64,000 nucleotides of DNA, from NCBI GenBank assembly GCA_965243245.1, contig OZ251536.1:620001-684000 (forward strand). Direction: 5' to 3'. Under the pieces are notes generated by a model, which saw nothing but the letters and a program-made list of their open reading frames with translations, had not been told where the DNA came from and did not search any database. This DNA comes from JAYQKL01 sp965243245 (GTDB taxonomy: Bacteria; Pseudomonadota; Alphaproteobacteria; RS24). This document shows positions 34,488 to 43,987 of this stretch, piece by piece. Numbering within the stretch: the stretch's first letter is position 1; every line of letters begins with the position of its first letter. A program made the translations under genes and the position numbers.

Positions 34488-35246
34488 ATGACGACATTAA
34501 TTAAAACTCAAAACCTTTCTTTGCAAGGACAACACGGGCTTATTTTAGATAATATTAATTTGTCTATTTCTGCTGATGATTTTGTCACCGTCATTGGTCC
34601 AAACGGTGCAGGTAAAACAATGCTCATGAAATGCCTGCTGGGTTTACATAAGCCCGATACGGGCGAGATTATCTGTGCGCCTGATTTACAAATTGGATAT
34701 ATGCCGCAAACGATTACGATTGACCCGGTTTTACCGATTTCGGTGCGCTATTTCTTGAAACTAGCGGGGCAAGCCACTCATGATACGTTCAAAGATGTTG
34801 TTGATGAAACAGGGGTGCGACATTTACTCGGCCACCAATTACATGAGCTATCGGGCGGGGAACGACAATGGGTATTGCTCGCCCGTGCGCTCCTCAATAA
34901 CCCACAGCTCTTGATTATGGATGAGCCAGCACAAAACCTTGATGTTTCTGGGCAACTCGAATTATACAAGAAACTTAATGAGATTTACCAAAATCGTAAA
35001 CTGGCAATTTTAATGGTATCGCATGACTTGCATCTTGTCATGTCCTCAAGCAAGAAGGTGATTTGCCTTTATCGCCATATTTGTTGCGAAGGCGCACCGC
35101 AAACGGTCACACAAGACCCTGAATTCACCACATTGTTTGGCGATGAAATGGCGCGCATGATTGCCATTTACCCCCATCACCATGACCACGACCATACACA
35201 TGATCACAGATCTGAGCCTCCCCTCTCACAAGACGCGGAAAGTTAA
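34488..35246 (+). CDS. znuC: Zinc/manganese ABC transporter ATPase (ZnuC-like)
   Basis: A 252-residue ABC ATPase with Walker A GPNGAGKTMLMKCLLG, signature LSGGERQWVLLARAL, Walker B LLIMDEPAQNLD and the H-loop MVSHDLHLV. The C-terminus ends in a His/Asp-rich run (HHHDHDHTHDH), which suggests intracellular zinc binding or sensing. It is followed 8 bp later by the permease. Zn is preferred over Mn or Fe because of the ZnuC-type sequence and His tail. Confidence 0.9.
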   Translation: MTTLIKTQNLSLQGQHGLILDNINLSISADDFVTVIGPNGAGKTMLMKCLLGLHKPDTGEIICAPDLQIGYMPQTITIDPVLPISVRYFLKLAGQATHDTFKDVVDETGVRHLLGHQLHELSGGERQWVLLARALLNNPQLLIMDEPAQNLDVSGQLELYKKLNEIYQNRKLAILMVSHDLHLVMSSSKKVICLYRHICCEGAPQTVTQDPEFTTLFGDEMARMIAIYPHHHDHDHTHDHRSEPPLSQDAES

Positions 35247-35254
35247 GCAATTAT

Positions 35255-36109
35255 ATGGTGCATTTTCACGAATTTCTAATGCTGATAACCGGTTTGCTCG
35301 TCAGCCTCATAGCGACGCCTTTGGGATGTCTTGTTGTGTGGCGGCGCATGGCCTATTTCGGCGATGCACTATCTCATACAGCTTTACTGGGGGTGGCACT
35401 TGGGTTTTTGCTCGGCAGTAATACTTATTTGGGCGTTGGGCTCGTATGCGGCTTATTTGCGGTTTTGCTTGTCTGGATGGAAAACCGTTACAAGCTACCC
35501 ATGGATACGCTTTTGGGTATTTTAGCCCATGGCGGTTTGGCTTTGGGCATATTATCGTTAAGCTTCTTCAATCTCTCAAATGAAACCCCGCAACCAGCCC
35601 ATAATGAGCCAGCGCATGTTAATTTACATGAGTTTGAGCGTTATTTTTTCGGCGATTTATCTCACACATCAGGCCAAACAATCATCCTTATCGGACTGAG
35701 TGCCGTTTTCATTTTAGGATTACTTTATAAAAACTGGGCATATCTTATTCTTGCCATCTTAAGCGAAGACCTCGCCAAAGCAGAGGGACATAACACGCTT
35801 AAATTAAAATATATTCTCTTGAGCACCTTAACCCTGACCGTCGCCCTCGCCATCCATACTGTTGGGGTGCTTTTCACCACTTCATTGTTGCTTTTACCCG
35901 CCGCCATCGCACGACAATGGGCGCGTAATCCACGCAATATGGTGATTTATGCTTATGGCGCAGCTCTTGTATCTCAACTGATAAGTTTTCCAGTTTCTTT
36001 GAACACCCAGCAACCTTTTGGCCCGGTTCTTATTGCCGTATTATATGGGTTTTTTATTATTTCTCTGATTTCTTCTGGCGTTTTTGGGAAAAAACCCCCT
36101 CATATATAA
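35255..36109 (+). CDS. znuB: Zinc ABC transporter permease (ZnuB-like)
   Basis: A 284-residue inner-membrane permease of the ABC-3 family with about eight membrane segments. Typical stretches: RRMAYFGDALSHTALLGVALG near the N-terminus and TTSLLLLPAAIARQWARNP. It starts 8 bp after znuC in the PCu(A)C-znuC-znuB operon. No znuA or zur gene lies nearby, so the binding protein must be elsewhere or replaced. It is convergent with bioA. Confidence 0.92.
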   Translation: MVHFHEFLMLITGLLVSLIATPLGCLVVWRRMAYFGDALSHTALLGVALGFLLGSNTYLGVGLVCGLFAVLLVWMENRYKLPMDTLLGILAHGGLALGILSLSFFNLSNETPQPAHNEPAHVNLHEFERYFFGDLSHTSGQTIILIGLSAVFILGLLYKNWAYLILAILSEDLAKAEGHNTLKLKYILLSTLTLTVALAIHTVGVLFTTSLLLLPAAIARQWARNPRNMVIYAYGAALVSQLISFPVSLNTQQPFGPVLIAVLYGFFIISLISSGVFGKKPPHI

Positions 36110-36141
36110 TAAGTATTACTTGTTAAACGGGGTATATAATT

Positions 36142-37443
36142 TTATCCCGAAGAAATTTCTTTGGTTATTTTAACCATCGCCGTTGTAATTTGACGTAAAT
36201 CATTTTCACCGATAATAAAAGGCGGCATTGTATAAATAATATTCCCAAACGGGCGCACCCAAACGCCCTCTTCAACAAAACGCCGCTTGATGTGGTCCAG
36301 CTTTTCAAGCTTTGGAAATTCAATAACACCAATAGCCCCGCACACCCGCACATCCTTAACGCCGCTAATATTTGCCGCCGGAGCAAGCATCTCAATGAGT
36401 TGTGCCTCAATTTTCTTGACCTGCTCTAAGCGTGGTTCTTGCTCGAATAACTCTAGGGAAGCCAAAGCCGCACGACAAGCCAAAGGGTTGCCCATGTAAG
36501 TTGGCCCATGCATAAGTGCTTTTTGAGGCTCAGCAGACAAGAAGGAATTAAAAATATCACCCGAAGCAATCGTTGCCGCAAGTGCCATCGTCCCGCCTGT
36601 TAGAGATTTTGACAATGTCAAAATATCAGGCACAATGCCCGCCGCATCACAAGCAAACATATGCCCCAACCGCCCTAACCCCGTCATAATTTCATCGGTC
36701 AGCAATAAGACATTCTTGGCCTTGCAGGCCGCATGAATAAAGCGCAACGTAGCCGCGTCATGAAAGCGCATCCCTCCAGCACCTTGCACCAGCGGCTCAA
36801 TGATAACCGCCGCCAATTCACCTTGATGCTCAGATAGTAACTTTGAAAAAACTTCCCTTTGCTTTGGCGTATGCGGCACATCAACCAGAACTTGCTTGGC
36901 AAGCGCGTCCTTAAATAGACTATGCATGCCCTCTTCAGGGTCACAAACAGACATCGTCGCCAAAGTATCTCCATGATAACCGCCCTTGAATGACATAAAC
37001 CGATAACGTCCAAGCTCTCCCTTATTCAGCCAATATTGGACAGCCATTTTCATGCCGACCTCAACCGCCACCGACCCGGAATCGCTGAAAAATACATGAT
37101 TCAAATCACCCGGACACAAATCAGCCAGCTTCTTAGCTAAACGGCTGGCGGGCTCATGCTGAAACCCACCCAACATAATATGCGGCAGCTTTTGCAACTG
37201 GTCTATAACCGCCGCCTCGATATGAGGATTGCGGTATCCGTGACACGTTGCCCACCAGCTAGAGACACCGTCAATCAAGACGCGCCCATCCGCAAGCGTG
37301 ATGCGCACACCAGAGGCACTTTCAGCCGGCAATCCAAGCGGCGTGGTTTGCATTTGAGTATAGGGCGGCCATAAATGATCAGCCCCTTCAATTTGCCAGT
37401 CAGGATGGCGCGCGATAGCCGGATTAAGTGGTGAGACAGTCAT
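36142..37443 (-). CDS. bioA: Adenosylmethionine--8-amino-7-oxononanoate aminotransferase
   Basis: PLP fold-type I transaminase converting KAPA to DAPA with SAM as amino donor, the third step of biotin ring assembly. ATG 37443 (AAGGG upstream) gives 433 residues, the usual size; an in-frame ATG at 37506 adds 21 unrelated residues. Motifs: LWPPYTQM, DGVSSWWATCHGYRNP, the PLP region LLTDEIMTGLGRLG, and the Lys in LTLSKSLTGG. It is divergent from bioF-bioD; their 185-bp spacer must hold both promoters. Confidence 0.95.
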   Translation of the reverse strand: MTVSPLNPAIARHPDWQIEGADHLWPPYTQMQTTPLGLPAESASGVRITLADGRVLIDGVSSWWATCHGYRNPHIEAAVIDQLQKLPHIMLGGFQHEPASRLAKKLADLCPGDLNHVFFSDSGSVAVEVGMKMAVQYWLNKGELGRYRFMSFKGGYHGDTLATMSVCDPEEGMHSLFKDALAKQVLVDVPHTPKQREVFSKLLSEHQGELAAVIIEPLVQGAGGMRFHDAATLRFIHAACKAKNVLLLTDEIMTGLGRLGHMFACDAAGIVPDILTLSKSLTGGTMALAATIASGDIFNSFLSAEPQKALMHGPTYMGNPLACRAALASLELFEQEPRLEQVKKIEAQLIEMLAPAANISGVKDVRVCGAIGVIEFPKLEKLDHIKRRFVEEGVWVRPFGNIIYTMPPFIIGENDLRQITTAMVKITKEISSG

Positions 37444-37628
37444 GTTAAGCCCTTCGAATACCCTTAAAACACTCTTAAAGCATAGCTTTTCACATATAGG
37501 TTTCATAGTTTAAATAATCTGTGAACAATATTTCATTTTCTCTCATTAGCCTGTATTCCTTTATAAGGTGTGATGAATTGACAAGACCGTGGCAAGTAGG
37601 CAATTTAAGTAAAACATATGGCGAGCTC

Positions 37629-38828
37629 ATGACCTTTGAAAACGAAAACCAAACTCTGAATAGTTTTGCTTTAAACAAACTCGCCCAGCTTGAGAAAAAA
37701 AAAGCTCGCCGTTTTTTCAAAACCACAGAACGCAAAACCCAAGCCAAAGCTAAAAGACAAGCCCAAAAAAATGACACAGCAAATGATCTCATCTCATTTT
37801 CCTGTAATGATTATCTAGGGCTTTGCCATCACCCAGATGTAATTAAGGCGGCCCAAGAAGCGGTTTTACAGTTTGGTGTCGGTGCCGGCGCATCACGCTT
37901 AGTGACGGGCAACCACCCTCTTTTTGAGGAGCTTGAAACGCTGCTCGCTGAAATTAAAAGCACCGAAGATTGTCTTGTTTTTGGCTCTGGGTATCTTGCA
38001 AATATTGGTATTATTCCCGCCCTTTGCGGTGCTAAAGATTTGCTTCTCATTGATGAATTAGCCCATGCTTGTATCAATGCTGGCGGTCAGCTATCGGCAG
38101 CTAAAACCATTCGGTTTAAGCATAATGACATGGCGGATTTGGCAGCGCATCTCAAGACACAGCGCACGCGCTACGACAAATGCCTGATCGCAACTGATGG
38201 TGTGTTCTCGATGGATGGCGATTTAGCACCTTTGCCTAAGCTGCGGCGGCTCGCAGATAAATATGAAACTTGGCTGATGAGCGATGATGCACATGGCATT
38301 GGAGTCGTTGGTCAAGGGCGCGGGAGTGCCCATGCCTTTGAGCCTGCGGTTCATGTTGATTTGCAAATGGGTACCTTATCAAAGGCGGTTGGCGGCTATG
38401 GGGGTTATATTTGTGCTAGCCGTGCGGTTTGTGAATTTTTACGCAACCGAGCCCGTAGCATGGTTTTTTCAACTGGCCTGCCTCCGATGAATGTCGCGGC
38501 GGCGATTGCGAGTTTGAACATTATAAAAAGCAATCCTGAGCTATGTGCTTTGCCCACACAATACGCTGCTTTATTTTGCGAAAAACTAGGATTACCGCCC
38601 GCACAATCGCCCATTGTACCGGTCATTATGGGAACTAATGAAGCTACGCTTAATGCATCTGAAACCTTACTTAAAGAGGGGTTTTTAGTCAGTGCTATAC
38701 GCCCGCCAACCGTGCCTGAAAATACAGCACGCCTACGGGTGGCTTTTAGTGCTGAACATCAAATTAATGATATTCTTAGACTTGCAGACCTCATGGCGAC
38801 CCTTCCCTATCAAGGGCGCGTTAAATAG
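37629..38828 (+). CDS. bioF: 8-amino-7-oxononanoate synthase
   Basis: Condenses pimeloyl-ACP/CoA with L-alanine to KAPA using PLP. ATG 37629 gives 399 residues. The frame is open from a GTG at 37521 but that would add 36 unusual residues. Motifs: SCNDYLGLCHHP, GAGASRLVTGNHPLFEELE, DDAHGIGVVGQGRG, and the PLP-Lys segment MGTLSKAVGGYGGYI. The first ~50 residues are rich in Lys/Arg/Gln. It abuts bioD with no spacer. Confidence 0.94.
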   Translation: MTFENENQTLNSFALNKLAQLEKKKARRFFKTTERKTQAKAKRQAQKNDTANDLISFSCNDYLGLCHHPDVIKAAQEAVLQFGVGAGASRLVTGNHPLFEELETLLAEIKSTEDCLVFGSGYLANIGIIPALCGAKDLLLIDELAHACINAGGQLSAAKTIRFKHNDMADLAAHLKTQRTRYDKCLIATDGVFSMDGDLAPLPKLRRLADKYETWLMSDDAHGIGVVGQGRGSAHAFEPAVHVDLQMGTLSKAVGGYGGYICASRAVCEFLRNRARSMVFSTGLPPMNVAAAIASLNIIKSNPELCALPTQYAALFCEKLGLPPAQSPIVPVIMGTNEATLNASETLLKEGFLVSAIRPPTVPENTARLRVAFSAEHQINDILRLADLMATLPYQGRVK

Positions 38829-39515
38829 ATGACGAAATTTCATAAACAAGTTTTCATTGGTGCCACGGGAACAGATATTGGCAAGACATATGTCACCCAA
38901 ACTTTAATCCGTCAGTTACGGCGTTTAGGATACGATGCCAAGGCTTTAAAGCCGATCATTAGCGGTTTTGATGAGACCGAGATTGACACGAGCGATACGG
39001 GTCAATTATTGCAAGCTATGGACACGCCTTGCACAATTGCAGAAGTTGATAAAATTTCGCCATGGCGGTTCAGCGCACCTTTATCGCCGAATATGGCCGC
39101 ACGCCAAGAAAACAAAACGCTTGATATGAATGAGCTGGTTAATTTTTGTTTGGATGATAGCCAAAAAAAAGCCGACATCACCTTTATTGAGGGTGTCGGC
39201 GGCATCATGGTGCCATTGACAGATAAGTCAACGACTTTGGACTGGCAAGAAAAGCTGAATATACCGTGCTTGCTTTTAATCGGTAGTTATCTTGGAACGA
39301 TGTCTCATTGCTTGACGAGCCTTGATGCTTTGGCGCACAAAAACATAACCCCGCTTGGCATTATTTTGAACGCATCGCCGCAAAGCCCCGTGCCTTTGGA
39401 AGACACAGCCTCATCTCTTGCCCCCTTTGTTAATGGCATTCCCATCATCACGCTAAAGCGCAACGCCTCAGCCTTTGGTCAAGAGATAATTGATATTCTG
39501 TCGCTGCATAGTTAA
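38829..39515 (+). CDS. bioD: Dethiobiotin synthetase
   Basis: ATP-dependent closure of the ureido ring from DAPA and CO2. The 228-residue protein has the P-loop-like GATGTDIGKTYVTQTL at the N-terminus, KPIISGF, and IEGVGGIMVPL in the middle. It directly follows bioF (no gap). bioB, bioC and bioH are not in this window, so the last step and pimelate synthesis are encoded elsewhere. Confidence 0.94.
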   Translation: MTKFHKQVFIGATGTDIGKTYVTQTLIRQLRRLGYDAKALKPIISGFDETEIDTSDTGQLLQAMDTPCTIAEVDKISPWRFSAPLSPNMAARQENKTLDMNELVNFCLDDSQKKADITFIEGVGGIMVPLTDKSTTLDWQEKLNIPCLLLIGSYLGTMSHCLTSLDALAHKNITPLGIILNASPQSPVPLEDTASSLAPFVNGIPIITLKRNASAFGQEIIDILSLHS

Positions 39516-39524
39516 AGAGTAAAC

Positions 39525-39761
39525 TCAATAATGCGGCGGTTTTTCGCCCTCATGCGTAGATTCTGTCATGTCTTCGACTTGGCGCACCCGCTCTAGCAGA
39601 ATTTTCAGACCCGCCTCAAACTTCTGGCGCATAATAGCATCCCCATGAAGCTGCTTGCTTAATTCTTCAATCAGAACCGCTTGATGCGCACTCACTTCTT
39701 CAAGTCTTGTGAGCCGCACCTCCAGATTTTTTAACTCATTAACAAAAACAGAAGTGGACAT
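39525..39761 (-). CDS. SlyX-like coiled-coil protein
   Basis: A 78-residue heptad-repeat protein (VRLTRLEEVSAHQAVLIEELSKQL) ending in the SlyX-type KPPHY. SlyX proteins are small cytoplasmic coiled coils without an established function. It is convergent with bioD (10-bp gap). A 21-bp tandem repeat lies just upstream of its start. Confidence 0.75.
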   Translation of the reverse strand: MSTSVFVNELKNLEVRLTRLEEVSAHQAVLIEELSKQLHGDAIMRQKFEAGLKILLERVRQVEDMTESTHEGEKPPHY

Positions 39762-39774
39762 AATATGCCTTTCT

Positions 39775-39837
39775 TAATAAAAATTTTCATTGGCTCAATA
39801 AAAATTTTCATTGGCTTAATAGAAATTTTTATTGGTT
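39775..39837. repeat. 21-bp tandem repeat (x3) between slyX-like and patatin-like genes
   Basis: Units taataaaaattttcattggct (39775-39795), its near copy (39796-39816) and a third with three further changes (39817-39837). They fill much of the 138-bp divergent spacer and so lie in the promoter region of both genes. Confidence 0.9.
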
Positions 39838-39899
39838 TTGATATTATTTTTAATATTAAAATCTATTATAACGGATGAAAAACAACAGGGTAAAAATAG

Positions 39900-40985
39900 A
39901 TGCAAATGCAATCTTTAGAAATTTTTGCAGGCTCAACCGCCTATCAGCATATTCAAAAAAACGGGCTAAAGCCAAGTGACATTACCCGCATTATGGGTGC
40001 CTCTGGTGCAGCAAAATGGCTTACGATTGCCGGTTTGGATATGGCTATTTTCGGCACTTGGCTATCCACAGCCAAACACGAGATTAACCTTTTTGGCACA
40101 TCTATTGGGGCCTTCAAGCTTGCCGCAGCAGCCTGTGATAACCCCGCCGCTAAGCTGGCTCATCTTGCTAAACTTTATGCCGCTTATGACGATAGTGATT
40201 ACCTTGGTACGATGCGCGATATCATCACTTATTCAACTTGGGATATGATGGCAAAAATATTGACCCCAGAAACACCCGCACAAATTTTGAACAATCCGCA
40301 CTACCGTTTCCATTGCGGTGCTGTTCGTCCAATAGGATTATTTGCGTCTCAAAAATTGCGCCACCAAACATTAGCATTGGCACTGGCTTTTGCGCGCTCG
40401 CCTATACGCCGAGATGAATTGCAAAATATATGTGAACGCGTGATTTTCACAGATCCAAGATCCACTCAAGCTCTGGCGCATAGGGATATTTATCCAACTC
40501 AAAATTTACCCCTAACAACTGAAAATTTAATCCCCGCCATTTTATCGTCGGGTTCCATGCCGCTCTATATGCATCCGATGCAACATGCCTCCTTCGGCAA
40601 GCCCCAGACCCTATATGATGGCGGCATGCTGGATTATCACCCCGTACCAGATATTTTTTGGAAACCAGATAATGGGCTCACACTTTACCCTCATTTTTAT
40701 GACCGCTTAAAGCTGCGCTGGTTTGACAAATTTTATCCTTGGCGGCGTGTCAATATTCAGCACCTCGATAAAATTATCTTGCTACATCCCAGCAAGGCAT
40801 TTGTTAAATCTCTGCCAGATGGGCGGATTGCCTCGCGCCAAGATTTTCGCAAGTATAAAAAAAATCCCGAACGCCGCGCCAAAAAATGGCACGAGATCGT
40901 CAACCGTAGTCATGAATTAGGCGAAGCGTTTTTGGCGTTAATAAAGTCAGGGGATATTGCAAATCATGTTAAGCTAATATCGTAA
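39900..40985 (+). CDS. Patatin-like phospholipase
   Basis: A 361-residue protein with the patatin catalytic dyad: oxyanion glycines in IMGASGAAKW, nucleophile elbow GTSIGA (GxSxG), and catalytic Asp in LYDGGMLDYHP. It is predicted soluble with no clear signal peptide. Patatin family members hydrolyse acyl esters of phospholipids; the substrate is unknown. It is followed by two unrelated-looking genes in the same direction (28-bp gap). Confidence 0.8.
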   Translation: MQMQSLEIFAGSTAYQHIQKNGLKPSDITRIMGASGAAKWLTIAGLDMAIFGTWLSTAKHEINLFGTSIGAFKLAAAACDNPAAKLAHLAKLYAAYDDSDYLGTMRDIITYSTWDMMAKILTPETPAQILNNPHYRFHCGAVRPIGLFASQKLRHQTLALALAFARSPIRRDELQNICERVIFTDPRSTQALAHRDIYPTQNLPLTTENLIPAILSSGSMPLYMHPMQHASFGKPQTLYDGGMLDYHPVPDIFWKPDNGLTLYPHFYDRLKLRWFDKFYPWRRVNIQHLDKIILLHPSKAFVKSLPDGRIASRQDFRKYKKNPERRAKKWHEIVNRSHELGEAFLALIKSGDIANHVKLIS

Positions 40986-41012
40986 AAACAAGATAAATTT
41001 AAAAGGCTATAG

Positions 41013-41954
41013 ATGGTAAAAATATTATCGCAAATAGAGCTTCCAGAGCTGGAAGAGCGCTTAAAAGCTCGGTTTGATGACGTTGAAATAGACTATTTAA
41101 AAATCGGAGAAAATGTATCCTCTAACGCTCAGGCTGATTGCCTATTGGCGGTTGCTTCGAATCTCAAGGGCTTGGATAAAATCATTAATGCCATTGAGGG
41201 ACTAAAATGGATACAGATTGTTGGCGAAGGCGTCGATGGATTTCCTTTAGAAGCCGTTGGCAGCCGCATTTTGACGACCACGAAAGGCGTCAGTTGTGTG
41301 CCGATTGCCGAATGGGTGATGGCGATGATATTGACACAAGCCAAAGCTTTGCCAGACCAATGGATAACCGCGCCGCCTGAAATATGGAATTTTGCTAATG
41401 CCCCCATGCAGTGCCTGAACACTCAAAAGCTTGCGCTTGTCGGGTTTGGCACTATTGGTCGTGAGATTGCCCGCCGCGCGCTGGCGTTTGACATGCAAGT
41501 CAGTGCCTTGACCCGCACTAGCAAACCCGATTTGGCAGGCGTAACCCATGCACAAAACTTTGAAGAACTTGTTGAAAATGCGCATCATCTTGTCTTGGCT
41601 GTGCCTTCTACGCGTGCCACTTATCATTTGCTTAATGCGCAAACTTTCGCCCGCCTTAGCCCCGGCACGCATTTGATTAATATTGCCAGAGGCGAGTTAA
41701 TCAATGAAGCCGATTTAAAAATAGCTCTTGATAATGGGTGCCTTAGTTGTGTCTCTTTAGATGTGGCGCAAAATGAACCACTTGATGAAAGTCACTGGTT
41801 TTACACAGATAAACGTATTCGTTTTAGCCCGCATATTTCATGGGGAGACCCGCACACCATGCAACGCATGATCGAAATATTCTTAAATAATTTGGCACTG
41901 TTTAAGCAAGGCGCGCCGTTAAAGGATGTGTTCGATATAGAGGCTGGTTACTAA
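41013..41954 (+). CDS. D-2-hydroxyacid dehydrogenase
   Basis: A 313-residue NAD(P)-dependent D-isomer-specific 2-hydroxyacid dehydrogenase. NAD motif LALVGFGTIGREIARRAL, catalytic Arg in INIARGELINE, acidic partner in DVAQNEPLDE, and catalytic His in SPHISW. It resembles the glyoxylate/hydroxypyruvate reductase (GhrA-like) branch. Its TAA overlaps the start of the next gene (TAATG). Confidence 0.88.
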   Translation: MVKILSQIELPELEERLKARFDDVEIDYLKIGENVSSNAQADCLLAVASNLKGLDKIINAIEGLKWIQIVGEGVDGFPLEAVGSRILTTTKGVSCVPIAEWVMAMILTQAKALPDQWITAPPEIWNFANAPMQCLNTQKLALVGFGTIGREIARRALAFDMQVSALTRTSKPDLAGVTHAQNFEELVENAHHLVLAVPSTRATYHLLNAQTFARLSPGTHLINIARGELINEADLKIALDNGCLSCVSLDVAQNEPLDESHWFYTDKRIRFSPHISWGDPHTMQRMIEIFLNNLALFKQGAPLKDVFDIEAGY

Positions 41955-42448
41955 TGGTAAAGCTACTTTTATGGCGTCACGCCAAGACGGTACAACAAGA
42001 GGGGCTTGCTGATATTGATCGTTTTTTGATGAGTCAAGGGCGCAAAGATAGGCAAAAAGCGGCGCGTCTCATTGAACAAGCCCACCCTCCTGATGCCATT
42101 ATTTGTTCCGTTGCAGCGCGCGCCCAAGAGACACTTGAAGCATTAGAAACTTATGTTGAAGCCCAGTTAAGCGAATTGCTTTACCACTGCCATATTGAGG
42201 ATATTTTGAATATACTGCGCGGCATAGATGACGCCCACCAAACGCTTTTATTGGTTGGTCATAATCCAAGCTTTGAAGACTTTATCCGCCATGTGCAATT
42301 TAACGAACAGCCCCCTCAAAGTGAATTAGGACATAAATTTCACCCCGGCGACTTGAGCATCATTGAATGGGCAGGTTCAAGTTGGGGGAACGTCCAGATG
42401 AAATCGGCTAGATTGGTGGAAGTTTTCAGCGTAAAATCTAAGCCCTAA
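41954..42448 (+). CDS. SixA-type phosphohistidine phosphatase
   Basis: A 164-residue histidine-phosphatase-fold protein. The catalytic His is in LLWRHAKT (RHxK variant typical of SixA) and the second catalytic His in LLVGHNPSFEDF. SixA dephosphorylates phosphohistidine in HPt domains or the nitrogen PTS protein in enterobacteria. The gene ends overlapping the convergent rpoN by 4 bp; whether it links functionally to sigma-54 and PTS-Ntr is speculation. Confidence 0.85.
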   Translation: MVKLLLWRHAKTVQQEGLADIDRFLMSQGRKDRQKAARLIEQAHPPDAIICSVAARAQETLEALETYVEAQLSELLYHCHIEDILNILRGIDDAHQTLLLVGHNPSFEDFIRHVQFNEQPPQSELGHKFHPGDLSIIEWAGSSWGNVQMKSARLVEVFSVKSKP

Positions 42449-43944
42449 AGCGAGCGATATTTTGCGCTACGCTTGCGCATCGCACTGGTGGGGAGTTTCA
42501 TAGCTTCGCGGTATTTAGCCACAGTGCGCCGTGCAATATTCATGCCTTCAAATTTGAGCACTTTGGCAATCGCTTCATCTGACAGCACCTTTTTTTTTCC
42601 CTGTTCTAATTCATTTTCAATCAAGGCGCGGATGCGCGCCCGCACAGCCTCGGCAGAATGTGCCTCCCCGCCATCTGAGCTGGCAATGGCAGAGGTGAAA
42701 AAATAACGCATTTCAAACACCCCGCGCGGCGTTTGAATTAACTTATTCGCAACCACACGGCTCACCGTGCTTTCATGCATATCCAACTCATCTGCGACAT
42801 CGCGCATAATCATCGGTTTTAGCCCTGCAATACCAGCTTCAAAAAAGCCTTTTTGGCGGCGGCAAATCTCTTTTGAGACTTGCAATATACTCGCCGCACG
42901 TTGCGTCATGGCGCGGAGTAGCCATTGCCCGCTTTGATAAGAATCCTGCAAATATTTGCGATCCTGTTTGGACATTTTTTTACGCGCCAGCTCTTCCCAA
43001 TATCCATTTAACATAACAATTTTCGGAAGTGTCTCCTCGTTCAGCTCCACGCGATAGCCCAAGGCTTCATCTGTATCTTCAAAAATGAGCACTTCGGGCG
43101 CACGGGCCTGAAAAATATCTTTTTCAAAAGCATGCACGGGGCGCGGGTCAAGCAAACGCAAATCATGTATCATCTTATCAAGCGCGGACGGGCGAACATC
43201 GCATAAACGCGCAAGTTTACCCAATTCACCGCCCATAATCATCTCAAGATTAACCAACATCACATCACAGCCGCGTGCCCATAAGCCTTTGGCGCGTAAT
43301 TGCAAACTCAAACAATCGGGTAAAGAGCGCGCAAAAACACCAATAGGCAATAATCGGCGACACTGAATTAAGGCCTTATCTAAAAGCTTAAAATCAATCC
43401 CTAACGTAGCAACAAGCTCCTTATCATCTTCGCGCAAATAACCGTCTTCATCCAGCCACTCCACCAAAGCAAGACAGACAGGCTTAATGCCATCATCGCG
43501 GATGTCTTGATATATCTGGGTGCGTAAAGAACTTCTTAGGCTTGGCTGTTCAGAAACGAGTTGCTCAATGACCCTTCCCGGATTCATCTCTGATGTGGCA
43601 GAAAATTCCGCAGTTTCCCCATCCCAGCGATTCTCATAATCGACCTCAGCACCCGTGCCGAGCATTTCGCCGCGGCGCATTTGTTCATCTATTTTTGTCG
43701 CTTCTGACATTTCCAGACCAGATTCTGACGAAAGACTGCTTTCCCCAAGAGCTATATCATTCGATTCATGCGATTCATGCGATTCATTATGGCGTTCAAT
43801 AAGCGGGTTTTTCTCGACCTCTTCGGCAATCTTGGTCTCAAGCTCCAAATTATTCAACTGCAACAGCTTGATAGCCAACTGAAGCTGTGGAGTCATTTTC
43901 AGACTCTGAGTTTGCTTAACCTTTAAGTGCGCTTGGAGTTTCAT
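42445..43944 (-). CDS. rpoN: RNA polymerase sigma-54 factor
   Basis: Sigma-54 directs RNA polymerase to -24/-12 promoters and depends on AAA+ activators. The 499-residue protein has region I (LKMTPQLQLAIKLLQLNNLEL), an acidic region II, the core-binding domain, the HTH (DVADELDMHESTVSRVV), and the RpoN box ARRTVAKYRE. A 9-bp in-frame tandem repeat in region II encodes Glu-Ser-His three times. The usual downstream hpf and ptsN are absent; a CLC channel gene lies upstream. Confidence 0.96.
   Translation of the reverse strand: MKLQAHLKVKQTQSLKMTPQLQLAIKLLQLNNLELETKIAEEVEKNPLIERHNESHESHESNDIALGESSLSSESGLEMSEATKIDEQMRRGEMLGTGAEVDYENRWDGETAEFSATSEMNPGRVIEQLVSEQPSLRSSLRTQIYQDIRDDGIKPVCLALVEWLDEDGYLREDDKELVATLGIDFKLLDKALIQCRRLLPIGVFARSLPDCLSLQLRAKGLWARGCDVMLVNLEMIMGGELGKLARLCDVRPSALDKMIHDLRLLDPRPVHAFEKDIFQARAPEVLIFEDTDEALGYRVELNEETLPKIVMLNGYWEELARKKMSKQDRKYLQDSYQSGQWLLRAMTQRAASILQVSKEICRRQKGFFEAGIAGLKPMIMRDVADELDMHESTVSRVVANKLIQTPRGVFEMRYFFTSAIASSDGGEAHSAEAVRARIRALIENELEQGKKKVLSDEAIAKVLKFEGMNIARRTVAKYREAMKLPTSAMRKRSAKYRSL
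43762..43788. repeat. 9-bp in-frame tandem repeat (x3) inside rpoN
   Basis: cgattcatg (43762-43770, 43771-43779) and cgattcatt (43780-43788) encode repeated Glu-Ser-His in the variable acidic linker of sigma-54. Confidence 0.9.
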
Positions 43945-43987
43945 CGCCTGCCCTTTGAATATGCCATGCCATAAGCTTGCTTATAAA

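Noticed and set aside
37444..37628. BioR or BirA operator between bioA and bioF
   Set aside because: I looked for the TTATMKATAA BioR box and the classical bio operator and found only partial matches.
39775..39837. CRISPR or iteron-type origin
   Set aside because: Only three AT-rich 21-bp units without spacers, DnaA boxes or a rep gene; in line with the other tandem duplications in the window.
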